From Bifidobacterium breve (GTDB taxonomy: Bacteria > Actinomycetota > Actinomycetes > S36-B12), in contig CAMDKJ010000078.1 in the NCBI GenBank assembly GCA_945900705.1, forward strand, positions 1 to 7,635: DNA of 7,635 nt. The letters are read 5' to 3'. Shown here piece after piece: positions 1-6,791 of this stretch. The position numbers and the translations under genes were made by a program. Positions within the stretch are counted from its first letter, which is position 1. Every line of letters starts with the position of its first letter. The notes beneath the pieces were generated by a model that was given only the letters and a program-made list of their open reading frames with translations, ran no database searches and was not told where the DNA came from.

Positions 1-455
1 AAACCAATTACGGCCGCAGAGCCATAAACATATTCATAAAGATCCTCGTAGGTCTGGTAGTGCGTAACAGTTAAATCCATGTGCATTGAATTTAAGAATG
101 CTTCGAAGTGGGTTTTTGGGATATCCCAACGTTGCACGGTGTCGATAACTGCGCGGCACACGGTGTCACTTGAGTGACCGCGATCGAGGTCGTGAAGGAA
201 TGTTTGACCCCATGTCAGCAGCCAGTCGGCTTTTTCTTGCTCAGTGAGCGTTGAAGCGAGGTCATCGACTATTTCATCGGCGTATCGGGCAAAACCGTAA
301 AGGGCATGGATGTAAGGTCGTTTGCCGGGCGGAAGCAATAAGGTTGCGAGGTAGTAGGTCTTGCCATGAGTGGCGTTTAGCCGCCGGCAAAACTCATATG
401 AGGCGCGTAAATCCGGGTCAATGATGCCGGCCGCATCGAGGTCGCTAGCACTCAC
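1..455 (-). CDS. crtB: Phytoene synthase CrtB, N-terminal part (C-terminus beyond window edge)
   Basis: Phytoene synthase condenses two GGPP molecules to 15-cis-phytoene, the first committed step to C40 carotenoids; family members act at the membrane surface. I read this frame directly from the reverse complement: 151 full codons, open to the left edge, so roughly half of a family protein of about 300 residues. Visible features are the opening DPDLRASYEFCRRLNATHGKT, the region around ALYGFARYADEIVDD with the first Asp-rich motif (DEIVDD, residues 60-65, binding diphosphate through Mg2+), and the conserved YVYGSAAVIG just before the cut. The start is GTG at 455, with AGGAG 6 bases upstream; no in-frame ATG occurs until deep inside the conserved domain. 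The gene begins 2 bases after the crtI stop, so it is the third cistron of crtE-crtI-crtB. The second Asp-rich motif must lie outside the window. Confidence 0.95.
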   Translation of the reverse strand, partial: MSASDLDAAGIIDPDLRASYEFCRRLNATHGKTYYLATLLLPPGKRPYIHALYGFARYADEIVDDLASTLTEQEKADWLLTWGQTFLHDLDRGHSSDTVCRAVIDTVQRWDIPKTHFEAFLNSMHMDLTVTHYQTYEDLYEYVYGSAAVIG

Positions 456-457
456 AT

Positions 458-2023
458 TCAACTCCTGCGCGCCCGTGAGCGGTAGTTTTGGTCTTTGCCG
501 AGGATACGCTCGGCTGCCAATCGGCCCGAGATCAGCACCATCGGCACGCCAACACCCGGCTGGGTCCCGGAGCCGGTGAAAACGACATTCTCACCCCAAA
601 GATTGCCTGGCCGAAAAGGTCCGGTCTGCATGAACGAGTGAGCGGACGCAAATGGTGCCCCACGTTCCATGCCGCGATCTTCCCAGTCCAGCGGAGTGGT
701 GATGTTCTCAACCTCAATTGCGTCGCCAAATCCGTGGTATCCCCGTTCTTCGAGTACCCGTACCACCTCATCGCGATAGCGCGGGCCGACGGATCGCCAA
801 TCAATATTGGCATCAAGATTTGGAGTGGGAAACAACACGTAATAAATCTGCTTGCCATCTGGTGCTAGCGATGGGTCTGAGCGGGTCGGGTTGGTGACAA
901 GCACACTCGGGTCACTCATTAGTTGCTTCTTGTCAATTAGTTCATCGAACACTCCGCGCCAACTTCGGCCGAAGTGAATATTGTGGTGAGCGATCTTGCT
1001 GTAATGAGCGGTTGATCCGGCGAGCATGACGAAGCAAGATGGTGAGTAGTCAAGGCGGCGGACCGACCAGGGCACCTTGCCGAGCAGATCTCGGTAGGCC
1101 ACCGGAAGATCCGGATTCAGGACTACTACATCAGCCTCGATTCGTTCACCATCGGCTGTTGTCACCGCGATGGCGCGGTCATCTTTGGTTTCGACCGAGG
1201 TTACCGTAGTGCCGTATTTGATTGTTACCCCGTGTTTTTCGCAGGCCGCAGCCATCGCCACGGGCAGCGCGTGCATGCCGCCTTTGGGGAAGTAAACCCC
1301 CGCGACCGAATCCATATATGCGATTACCGCATAGATGGCGAGGGCGTCGTATGGGGAGAGGCCGGCGTACATCGCCTGAAAGGAGTAGATGCGCTCGGTG
1401 CGAGGGTCTTTGAGGTAATCGCGCACTTTTGGAGCGAGCTTTCGAAATCCACCAATAGCAACGAGTTTCGCCAAATCGGGTGTAACTAAATCGAATGGGC
1501 TATCGATGTTTCGGTCAATGAAATCCTTCATTTCGTACTTGTAGAGTTTCGAAACAAATTCGACATACTTCAAGTACCCGGCGGCTTCATCCGCGCCGAT
1601 TACCTCGGTAATCTCTTGCGCCATCTGCGAAACATTGGCGTGCACATTAAGAATCGACCCGTCCGGGTAGAAAGCGCGGTAGAGCGGAGCTACTGGCTCA
1701 AGTTCGAGCCAATCTTGCATATCCTCGCCCAGGGCATCGAAGCAGTCAGCGATTAGATCCGGCATGGTGAGAACTGAGGGGCCGGTGTCGAATTTGTAGG
1801 TGCCGCCAGCGACTTGCACATTGAGTCGACCAGCGCGGCCTCCCGGGGTTAGTTCGCGCTCTAATACCGTTACTTTGCGTCCAGCGCCGGCCAGGCGCAT
1901 AGCTGCCGACAGACCTGCGAGGCCGGCCCCGACAATGACCACGTGGTCGGTACCCCCGGTGACAGTGCGCGGAGATGTCCGCGGCAGCCACCTTCGCATG
2001 GATCGAGTCGACGGAAAGCTCAT
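458..2023 (-). CDS. crtI: Phytoene desaturase CrtI (bacterial type, phytoene to lycopene)
   Basis: FAD-dependent amine-oxidase-fold desaturase of 521 residues, a usual length for bacterial CrtI, which converts phytoene to lycopene at the membrane. The dinucleotide-binding motif VVIVGAGLAGLS lies at about 28-39 (GAGLAG 32-37), followed by the ribose-binding Glu in TVLERE (E55) and the TPGGRAG segment (59-65). FDTGPSVLTMPD follows at about residues 78-90. The C-terminal FAD/carotenoid-desaturase signature GSGTQPGVGVP is at 484-494. About 25 residues rich in Arg and Ser/Thr precede the FAD motif, longer than many homologues; ATG 2023 is nevertheless supported by AAAGGGG 6 bases upstream. The position between crtE and crtB supports phytoene as substrate rather than the later 3,4-desaturation assigned to its paralogue at 4128-5639. 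The exact number of desaturation steps (three or four) cannot be read from sequence. Confidence 0.95.
   Translation of the reverse strand: MSFPSTRSMRRWLPRTSPRTVTGGTDHVVIVGAGLAGLSAAMRLAGAGRKVTVLERELTPGGRAGRLNVQVAGGTYKFDTGPSVLTMPDLIADCFDALGEDMQDWLELEPVAPLYRAFYPDGSILNVHANVSQMAQEITEVIGADEAAGYLKYVEFVSKLYKYEMKDFIDRNIDSPFDLVTPDLAKLVAIGGFRKLAPKVRDYLKDPRTERIYSFQAMYAGLSPYDALAIYAVIAYMDSVAGVYFPKGGMHALPVAMAAACEKHGVTIKYGTTVTSVETKDDRAIAVTTADGERIEADVVVLNPDLPVAYRDLLGKVPWSVRRLDYSPSCFVMLAGSTAHYSKIAHHNIHFGRSWRGVFDELIDKKQLMSDPSVLVTNPTRSDPSLAPDGKQIYYVLFPTPNLDANIDWRSVGPRYRDEVVRVLEERGYHGFGDAIEVENITTPLDWEDRGMERGAPFASAHSFMQTGPFRPGNLWGENVVFTGSGTQPGVGVPMVLISGRLAAERILGKDQNYRSRARRS
462..466 (-). promoter_or_regulatory. 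Shine-Dalgarno of crtB inside the end of crtI
   Basis: AGGAG on the minus strand lies 6 bases before GTG 455 and within the last codons of crtI. It decides the GTG start of crtB and indicates translational coupling with crtI. The crtI TGA is followed at once by ATGTGA (457-452), a start codon directly followed by a stop, which overlaps the GTG start. Confidence 0.75.
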
Positions 2024-2029
2024 CTAATT

Positions 2030-2036
2030 CCCCTTT
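2030..2036 (-). promoter_or_regulatory. Shine-Dalgarno of crtI
   Basis: AAAGGGG on the minus strand lies 6 bases before ATG 2023, in the 26-base gap after the crtE stop. It supports this ATG over the internal ATG at residue 9 and fits a non-first cistron. No TANNNT box occurs at the leaderless position here. Confidence 0.7.
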
Positions 2037-2049
2037 GCGTGAATAGCAT

Positions 2050-3159
2050 TTAAACTGATCGTGTGGTCACTGCATGGGCCAAGTCTGTGAAAATAACCCG
2101 AGCCGCAGGGTTTATCGCATCAGTCTCAATTGCAAAAAGTGAGGTCTGGAGCAGGTTCGCGATAAGTTGCTCAGCGTGGTCTAGGGCACCGGTATCGGTG
2201 ATGATTTGGCGGAGTTCTTCCACTCCGGAAAGGTCAAGTCCGGGATCTCCGAGGTGATTACGTATTGCTGACATCTGCGCACTTGATGCCCGCTCAGATG
2301 CGATGGCAATAAGTACCGTGCGTTTGCCTTCGCGTAGATCGTCACCCGCAGGTTTGCCGGTTTCTTTCGGGTCACCGAATACGCCGAGCACGTCATCACG
2401 CAATTGAAATGCTTCGCCCAAGGGTAGGCCAAATGCAGTGTAGGTAGTGAACACATCGGGAGAGGCTCCTGCAAGAGCCGCGCCCAGATGCAGCGGTTTC
2501 TCGATGGTGTACTTGGCGGACTTGTAGCGAACTACTCGAAGTGCCCTCTCGATTGAGCCGCCACCCCGGGCTTGCTCCAAGAGGTCAAGGTATTGGCCCG
2601 CCATCAGTTCGATGCGCATCTCGTCGTAGACCGGCTTGGCGCGCTTTAAAGCAGCTTCTGGCATTCCGCTACTGAGCAGTACTTGGTCAAACCAGGACAG
2701 GCACATATCGCCGAGCAAGATCGCGGCTCCGACTCCAAAATGTTCCGGGGAGCCAATCCATGAATTACTGAGGTGCAGGTTTGCGAAACGCCGGTGGGCG
2801 GCTGGTAGACCCCGGCGGGTATCTGATCCATCCATTACGTCATCGTGGATAAGGGCGCACGCCTGCAAGAATTCGAGTGCAGCTGACGCCGACATCGCAG
2901 GTTCGTCAAGCTCAACGGGGGGCTTATCCCCGGTCAGTGCCCCGCGCCAGCCCCAGTAGCAAAATGCCGGCCGCACTCGTTTACCGCCCGCAAGTAGGGC
3001 GGTGAGCGCCTCAACAAGTGGTAACAAGTCGTCGTCAATATTGGTAAGCAGAAAAGATTCCTGCGCCAGCACTTTGTCGATTGTGCGCTGAACGCGTTCG
3101 CGAAGGTCTGCCACATCAAATGGCGAGATTGTTCCGGGAAGTGCGGATTGTGCAGGCAC
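2050..3159 (-). CDS. crtE: Geranylgeranyl diphosphate synthase CrtE (IdsA type)
   Basis: Trans-isoprenyl diphosphate synthase that extends allylic diphosphates with IPP to GGPP, the precursor used by CrtB. Numbering from GTG 3159 (369 residues), GGKRVRP is at 58-64, the first Asp-rich motif DDVMD at 106-110 within LIHDDVMDGSDTRRG, and the second motif QLRDDVLG with DDxxG at 255-259, followed by FGDPKETGKP. DDxxG rather than DDxxD in the second motif is usual in actinobacterial GGPP synthases. The residue five before the first motif is small (Cys), consistent with C20 or longer rather than FPP; this is inference. Two GTGs stand in tandem (3162 and 3159). I chose 3159 because a TANNNT box lies exactly 6 bases before it and neither GTG has a Shine-Dalgarno. 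It is the first gene of crtE-crtI-crtB and divergent from metF. A role in other prenyl pathways (quinone side chain) is possible. Confidence 0.93.
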   Translation of the reverse strand: MPAQSALPGTISPFDVADLRERVQRTIDKVLAQESFLLTNIDDDLLPLVEALTALLAGGKRVRPAFCYWGWRGALTGDKPPVELDEPAMSASAALEFLQACALIHDDVMDGSDTRRGLPAAHRRFANLHLSNSWIGSPEHFGVGAAILLGDMCLSWFDQVLLSSGMPEAALKRAKPVYDEMRIELMAGQYLDLLEQARGGGSIERALRVVRYKSAKYTIEKPLHLGAALAGASPDVFTTYTAFGLPLGEAFQLRDDVLGVFGDPKETGKPAGDDLREGKRTVLIAIASERASSAQMSAIRNHLGDPGLDLSGVEELRQIITDTGALDHAEQLIANLLQTSLFAIETDAINPAARVIFTDLAHAVTTRSV

Positions 3160-3165
3160 CACCCG

Positions 3166-3171
3166 AGTCTA
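3166..3171 (-). promoter_or_regulatory. Predicted -10 box of the crtEIB transcript (leaderless)
   Basis: TAGACT on the minus strand fits TANNNT and lies 6 bases before GTG 3159, the spacing expected if transcription begins at or next to the start codon. No clear -35 hexamer is present at 16-18 bases. The palindrome CCTGCAGG (3175-3182) sits just upstream in the spacer; whether it binds anything is unknown. Confidence 0.5.
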
Positions 3172-3210
3172 GAGCCTGCAGGAGGATTCGGCTGGACGGT
3201 TGGTATTTAG

Positions 3211-3238
3211 TTGGGCCAAGGTTTGGCTGGGCTAAGGT
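3211..3238 (+). promoter_or_regulatory. Predicted metF promoter (leaderless)
   Basis: TAAGGT at 3233-3238 matches TANNNT and lies 6 bases before ATG 3245. TTGGGC at 3211-3216, 16 bases upstream, is a weak -35 candidate (TTG matches). Only a feeble AAGG could act as Shine-Dalgarno, so a leaderless mRNA is likely. Confidence 0.45.
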
Positions 3239-3242
3239 TTAA
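3211..3242 (+). repeat. Imperfect 16-base tandem repeat before metF
   Basis: Two adjacent 16-base units (3211-3226 and 3227-3242) match at 12 of 16 positions, sharing GGGCYAAGGTTT. The second copy contains the predicted metF -10 box (TAAGGT); in the first copy the corresponding hexamer is CAAGGT, which lacks the initial T. It may be a duplicated promoter segment or a binding site for a regulator acting on the crtE-metF divergent region. It ends 2 bases before the metF ATG. Confidence 0.5.
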
Positions 3243-3244
3243 CC

Positions 3245-4141
3245 ATGTCGCCGACCAGAACCGCTCCCAGTCTTGGCTCGGTGCTCGCTGGTGGCGTCCA
3301 CAGTTTCTCCTTCGAGCTCTTCCCGCCCAAGACTGACGCGGGGGAGCAGACACTGTGGCAGACGGTCCGCGAGTTAGAGGCACTTAAGCCGACTTTTGTG
3401 TCGGTTACTTATGGTGCCGGCGGCTCTACCCAAGACCGCACGGTGCGCATCACTAGGCAGATCGCTGAACACACCACGTTGCTGCCGGTCGCGCATTTGA
3501 CCTGCGTCGATGCCAGCGTTGACGACCTGCGGAAAGTAATCGCTCAGTACTCCGACGCTGGAGTAAATACCATCATGGCGTTGCGGGGTGATCCCATTGC
3601 TGGCCCAGAATCCCAATGGGTGCAACACCCAGGTGGGTTACCGCATGCCGATGAACTGGTCGCGTTGGTTAGATCCCTTGGCGCATTCAGCGTTGGGGTA
3701 GCTGCATTTCCCGAGGGCCACCCCGAGTCCGGTGATTTTGAGGACGATGCGCGGGTACTGGCAGCCAAGCAAGATGCGGGTGCCGAATTTGCCATCACGC
3801 AGTTCTTCTTCCGGGCTGAAGACTATGAGCGGCTGGTAGCTCGCGCCGCCGCTCACGGGTGCACCATGCCGATCGTGCCAGGGTTGATGCCGGTTACTAA
3901 TGTCGCGCAGATTGAACGCTTTGCTGTGCTTTCTGGTGCCCAGTTCCCGAATGAGTTGGCCAACAAATTCGGGAAAATCAAAGATGACCAAAGCGCGGTC
4001 CATGAACTAGGTGTCGAGGTTGCGGCCGAATTGGGTGAGAAACTATTAGCCATGGGCGCTCCGGGCCTGCACTTTTACACACTCAATCGTTCTACCTCGA
4101 CCCGTGAGGTGTACGAAGCCTTAGGGCTTAACCAGGTTTAG
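3245..4141 (+). CDS. metF: Methylenetetrahydrofolate reductase MetF
   Basis: Cytoplasmic flavoprotein that reduces 5,10-methylene-THF to 5-methyl-THF, the methyl donor for methionine synthesis. At 298 residues it has the length of bacterial MetF (single TIM-barrel domain). FSFELFPPKT at 21-30 carries the catalytic Glu (E24, equivalent to Glu28 of E. coli). TYGAGGST at 55-62, ALRGDP with the flavin-facing Asp (D116, E. coli Asp120), VAAFPEGHPE, ITQFFF, PGLMPV and HFYTLNRS follow in family order. It is the only plus-strand gene, divergent from crtE across about 85 bases and convergent with crtD, whose end it overlaps by 14 bases. Nothing links its reaction to carotenoids. From memory, metF next to a divergent polyprenyl diphosphate synthase gene (idsA2) is an old arrangement in mycobacteria and other actinobacteria, which would explain its presence here. 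Confidence 0.96.
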   Translation: MSPTRTAPSLGSVLAGGVHSFSFELFPPKTDAGEQTLWQTVRELEALKPTFVSVTYGAGGSTQDRTVRITRQIAEHTTLLPVAHLTCVDASVDDLRKVIAQYSDAGVNTIMALRGDPIAGPESQWVQHPGGLPHADELVALVRSLGAFSVGVAAFPEGHPESGDFEDDARVLAAKQDAGAEFAITQFFFRAEDYERLVARAAAHGCTMPIVPGLMPVTNVAQIERFAVLSGAQFPNELANKFGKIKDDQSAVHELGVEVAAELGEKLLAMGAPGLHFYTLNRSTSTREVYEALGLNQV

Positions 4142-4143
4142 CC
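4125..4143. terminator. Hairpin spanning both stop codons of metF and crtD; possible bidirectional terminator
   Basis: GGCTTAAC (4125-4132), loop CAG, then GTTTAGCC (4136-4143) pair at 7 of 8 positions, with one T-T mismatch. The stem holds the crtD stop TAA (4130-4128) and the metF stop TAG (4139-4141). It sits exactly where the convergent transcripts meet. There is no T-run on either side, so intrinsic termination is uncertain, although actinobacterial terminators often lack one. Confidence 0.35.
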
Positions 4144-5639
4144 GAGTTAATTAGGTTGGCAACGATCTCTGCGCTCATGCCGACAAGTGGTAGCCCACCA
4201 CCTGGATGTGACGACCCGCCGACCAGGTAGAGGCCATTAATCGGCGACTCATTGGCGGGCCTGGTGAATGCGGCCCGGGCACCGTTACTCGAAGTCCCGT
4301 AAATCGACCCACCGGGTGCGCGTACCCCACGTTCAAGATCGGCCGGCGTGCGAATCTCGCGCCAGCGAATACGAGGTCGTACGTCCATTCCGCGTCGAGC
4401 CAGAACACCCAGTACCTGATCGGCGTAATGCTCGGACAAACCGGGTTCGTCCCAATTCATTGTGCCATTTGAGCCATCACCATGGCGGGGTGCATTGACC
4501 AAGACAAACCAGGATTCATGATCAGTATCAGGTCGCATTAATGGGTCATCCGGTAGGCACACGTAGATGGCCGGGTCGTTGACAGGAACAGTTTTTCGGC
4601 CAAAAATCGAGTCGAATTCCGCGTCATAATCTTCGGGGAACCAAACATTGTGGTGTTGGAGGCCAGGGGTGCGTCCGTTGACGGCAAGAAGCAGCACGAA
4701 TCCGGCCAGCGACGGAGTCGATTTCGCGATTTCGCTGTTAATCTTCTGGGCGGCCGCTGAGTTAATAAGGGAGCCGTACACCTGGCCGGCATCAGCATTG
4801 GCCACCACAATATTGGCGGAAAGTGATTCGTCATCGCTGGTACGGACCCCGGTGATCTGGCTGCCAACTGTGCTGATTGAGATAACATCGGTATTTGCGC
4901 GAAGCTCTACGCCAAGGTCTTGGCATCGCTTAACTAAAGCGGTTGCGAGTGTGCTGATTCCTCCACCAAGATGCCAAGCGCCGAATGTCTGCTCGACATA
5001 TGGGACTGTCGCCAGGACCGCTGGAGCTTTACGCGGATCTGATCCCGTGTAAGTGGCGTAACGGTCAAGGAGCGTAACTAGTCTCTTATCGCTGAAGGTG
5101 TTTTCACCTAGTGACCGCAAGGTGGTGAAGGGGGCGATAGTTTGCACATCACGTGGATTCTTGGCCAGTGACATAACACCCCGCCACCCATTGAAGGGGG
5201 ATTGCAGGAATGGCTCCCTGGTGATCTGCCACATTGCACCGCCGCGCTTAATGAGAGATCGCCACTCGCTAGCCGCCTTACCACCGAGCCCGTCCGCAAG
5301 TGCGTCAGCGCATTGGCCAGCGCCGACACCGGGCATGACCACGGTGGCTCCGTCACTGAATTGGTAGCGAAATGCCGGGTCAAGAGGCTTTAGATCAACG
5401 GCCTCCTCAAGGGGGCCCCCGGTCTTTAGAAACAAATCTCGGTAAACCGCGGGCAGGGTGAAAAGCGACGGGCCGGTATCGAAAACAAATCCATCTCGTC
5501 GATAGGCGGCGAGTTTTCCGCCGAAAAAATTGGCCTGCTCCAATACCGTGACGGATTTACCTTTGGCCGCGAGGCGGGCCGCGGTGGCCAAACCACCGAC
5601 GCCGGCGCCAATCACTATTACTTTTTCATTAGCCGACAC
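4128..5639 (-). CDS. crtD: Carotenoid 3,4-desaturase, CrtD-like (CrtI paralogue)
   Basis: A second FAD-dependent carotenoid desaturase, 503 residues. The N-terminal motif VIVIGAGVGGLA has GAGVGG at 11-16, the acidic end of the second strand is E34 in VTVLEQ, then FFGGKL and FDTGPSLFTLP. The C-terminal signature GGSSHPGGGLP is at 474-484. The HPGGG form and the CruF/glycosyltransferase neighbours point to CrtD, which in myxol, deinoxanthin and bacterioruberin pathways introduces the C-3,4 double bond next to the hydroxylated end. A ketolase/oxygenase or another CrtI-family role cannot be excluded from sequence. The start is GTG 5639: it lacks a good Shine-Dalgarno but has a TANNNT box 6 bases upstream, and the FAD motif follows within 10 residues. 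It lies 27 bases after the glycosyltransferase gene, so it may be transcribed both from its own promoter and by read-through. Its end overlaps metF by 14 bases on the opposite strand. Confidence 0.85.
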   Translation of the reverse strand: MSANEKVIVIGAGVGGLATAARLAAKGKSVTVLEQANFFGGKLAAYRRDGFVFDTGPSLFTLPAVYRDLFLKTGGPLEEAVDLKPLDPAFRYQFSDGATVVMPGVGAGQCADALADGLGGKAASEWRSLIKRGGAMWQITREPFLQSPFNGWRGVMSLAKNPRDVQTIAPFTTLRSLGENTFSDKRLVTLLDRYATYTGSDPRKAPAVLATVPYVEQTFGAWHLGGGISTLATALVKRCQDLGVELRANTDVISISTVGSQITGVRTSDDESLSANIVVANADAGQVYGSLINSAAAQKINSEIAKSTPSLAGFVLLLAVNGRTPGLQHHNVWFPEDYDAEFDSIFGRKTVPVNDPAIYVCLPDDPLMRPDTDHESWFVLVNAPRHGDGSNGTMNWDEPGLSEHYADQVLGVLARRGMDVRPRIRWREIRTPADLERGVRAPGGSIYGTSSNGARAAFTRPANESPINGLYLVGGSSHPGGGLPLVGMSAEIVANLINSAKPG

Positions 5640-5645
5640 GGCACC

Positions 5646-5674
5646 AGCCTATGAGTCAGGCGAGCATTAGTTAA
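5646..5674 (-). promoter_or_regulatory. Predicted internal promoter of crtD (leaderless)
   Basis: On the minus strand, TTAACT (5674-5669; four of six match TTGACA) is followed after 17 bases by TAGGCT (5651-5646) and after 6 more by GTG 5639. This is the most complete promoter in the window. It overlaps the stop codon of the glycosyltransferase gene, so crtD can be expressed apart from cruF and the glycosyltransferase gene. Confidence 0.55.
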
Positions 5675-6791
5675 CCGCGGTTACCGGTCGGCCTTTCCAG
5701 GTATTGGTGCCGCGCAGGTGACGTGACCAAGAAAGTACGTTGAGGCCGCAAAATGCGGTCACTGAGACCGGGTGGGCAAGCGCATCGGGCCAGGTTCGCT
5801 CGCCGGTGCGATTCGCAACTAGTGCTCGGCTGGTGACCCCGGCCGCGTAGCCAACTGCGCCGATTGCACGAGTTTTGCCCCGCCCAGCCACCATCGCTAC
5901 CGCGGGTGCCACATAAGCGGTGAGTAGGAGCCCGTTGACCGCTACGGATCCGGCCGGGCCGTTGAAAGCTGACCAGAGTGACTTCGTGTAGCCGTCAACA
6001 ACTTCGGTGGACGCTCCGTACATCCGGCAGCTGGCGATCTTTGAGCCATCAACAGTTGCGGCCTTTTGCCCGAAGACTTTGACCGCACGCATTAGGGCGA
6101 CATCCTCGATAACCTCATTAGCAACGACTTCATGGCCACCCAAGGATCGATAAACCTGCGCATCAATGACGATGAACTGGCCATTTGCGGCGGACAAAGA
6201 TGGCCGAGACGATCTCTCTGCAAGGCGAAGTGGCACCGTTGCACTCCACGACCACGCGATTAGCGGTTGCACTAGGCGTTCGAGCCAGGTAACGGCAATT
6301 TGTCGTGGGTAGGGGGAGACTAGCGCGAAACCTTGCTCGCGAAGTAGTTCGACAGTGCCGCGAACTGCCTCGGGTTCAAGGGTTACATCGGCATCGACGA
6401 AGACAAGCACTGATCCTGAGGCCAACTCAGCAAGTCGTGCACATGCCCAAGGTTTGCCCAGCCAGCCTGCGGGTAGTGGGGCATCGCCGCCGGTAATCAA
6501 TTGAAGGCGCGGGTCATCGATGGCCGCCACGATGGCTGCGGTGTCATCGGTGGATCCGTCGTCAAGGACTATGACCTCCAAGTTGGCAATACCTTTTTGA
6601 GCCAAAATACTGCGAACCGTAGTAGCAATATGTTCGGCTTCATTGCGAGCGGGGATTAAGACACTTACTTGCTCGTTGACACGTGGCCCGTTGTTAGCCG
6701 GTGACCTTAAGTACCTGAGATTTATGGCCGTATGTATCGCGATACCCACGGCGGTAAGTGCGCCAGCTGCCGCCAATTTTCGAATCACCAC
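5667..6791 (-). CDS. cruG: Family-2 glycosyltransferase, CruG/CrtQ-like, probably carotenoid glycosyltransferase
   Basis: Membrane-anchored GT2 enzyme predicted to transfer a sugar from a nucleotide sugar to a carotenoid hydroxyl. Numbered from GTG 6791 (374 residues), a hydrophobic N-terminal segment (about 6-25) precedes VSVLIPARNE (42-51), VIVLDDGSTDDT (73-84), VFVDADVT with the metal-binding DxD (133-135), the acidic pair in EVIEDVALM (229-230), and RMYGASTEVVDGYTKSLW (256-273), the membrane-GT counterpart of the QxxRW region. Two further hydrophobic stretches close the protein. The start is uncertain: GTG 6818 and 6815 (383 and 382 residues) lack a Shine-Dalgarno, GTG 6791 has GGAG 9 bases upstream, and GTG 6788 forms a GTGA overlap with the cruF stop. 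I prefer 6791. Coupling to cruF and proximity to crtD suggest the hydroxylated carotenoid as acceptor. CrtQ and the hopanoid-associated HpnB are related, so the acceptor is inferred from context and the symbol is tentative. Confidence 0.8.
   Translation of the reverse strand: MVIRKLAAAGALTAVGIAIHTAINLRYLRSPANNGPRVNEQVSVLIPARNEAEHIATTVRSILAQKGIANLEVIVLDDGSTDDTAAIVAAIDDPRLQLITGGDAPLPAGWLGKPWACARLAELASGSVLVFVDADVTLEPEAVRGTVELLREQGFALVSPYPRQIAVTWLERLVQPLIAWSWSATVPLRLAERSSRPSLSAANGQFIVIDAQVYRSLGGHEVVANEVIEDVALMRAVKVFGQKAATVDGSKIASCRMYGASTEVVDGYTKSLWSAFNGPAGSVAVNGLLLTAYVAPAVAMVAGRGKTRAIGAVGYAAGVTSRALVANRTGERTWPDALAHPVSVTAFCGLNVLSWSRHLRGTNTWKGRPVTAVN

Noticed and set aside
488..868. 126-codon plus-strand open frame opposite crtI
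   Set aside because: Lies wholly antisense to the conserved C-terminal half of crtI and shows no recognisable motif; a shadow frame in GC-rich DNA.
3168..3182. Palindromes TCTAGA and CCTGCAGG next to the crtE -10 box, considered as an operator
   Set aside because: Both are short and could occur by chance; no second copy is seen near other promoters of the cluster, so I did not list them as a site of their own.
3638..4003. 121-codon minus-strand open frame opposite metF
   Set aside because: Fully covered by metF, whose motifs are intact throughout; no promoter or ribosome site of note.
3245..4141. metF as a carotenoid-modifying enzyme (for example methylation supply to a methoxylated carotenoid)
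   Set aside because: No carotenoid O-methyltransferase (CrtF) is present in the window, and MetF is fully explained by folate and methionine metabolism.
4648..5052. 134-codon plus-strand open frame opposite crtD
   Set aside because: Antisense to a well-supported gene, with composition typical of a reverse-frame translation and no recognisable domain.
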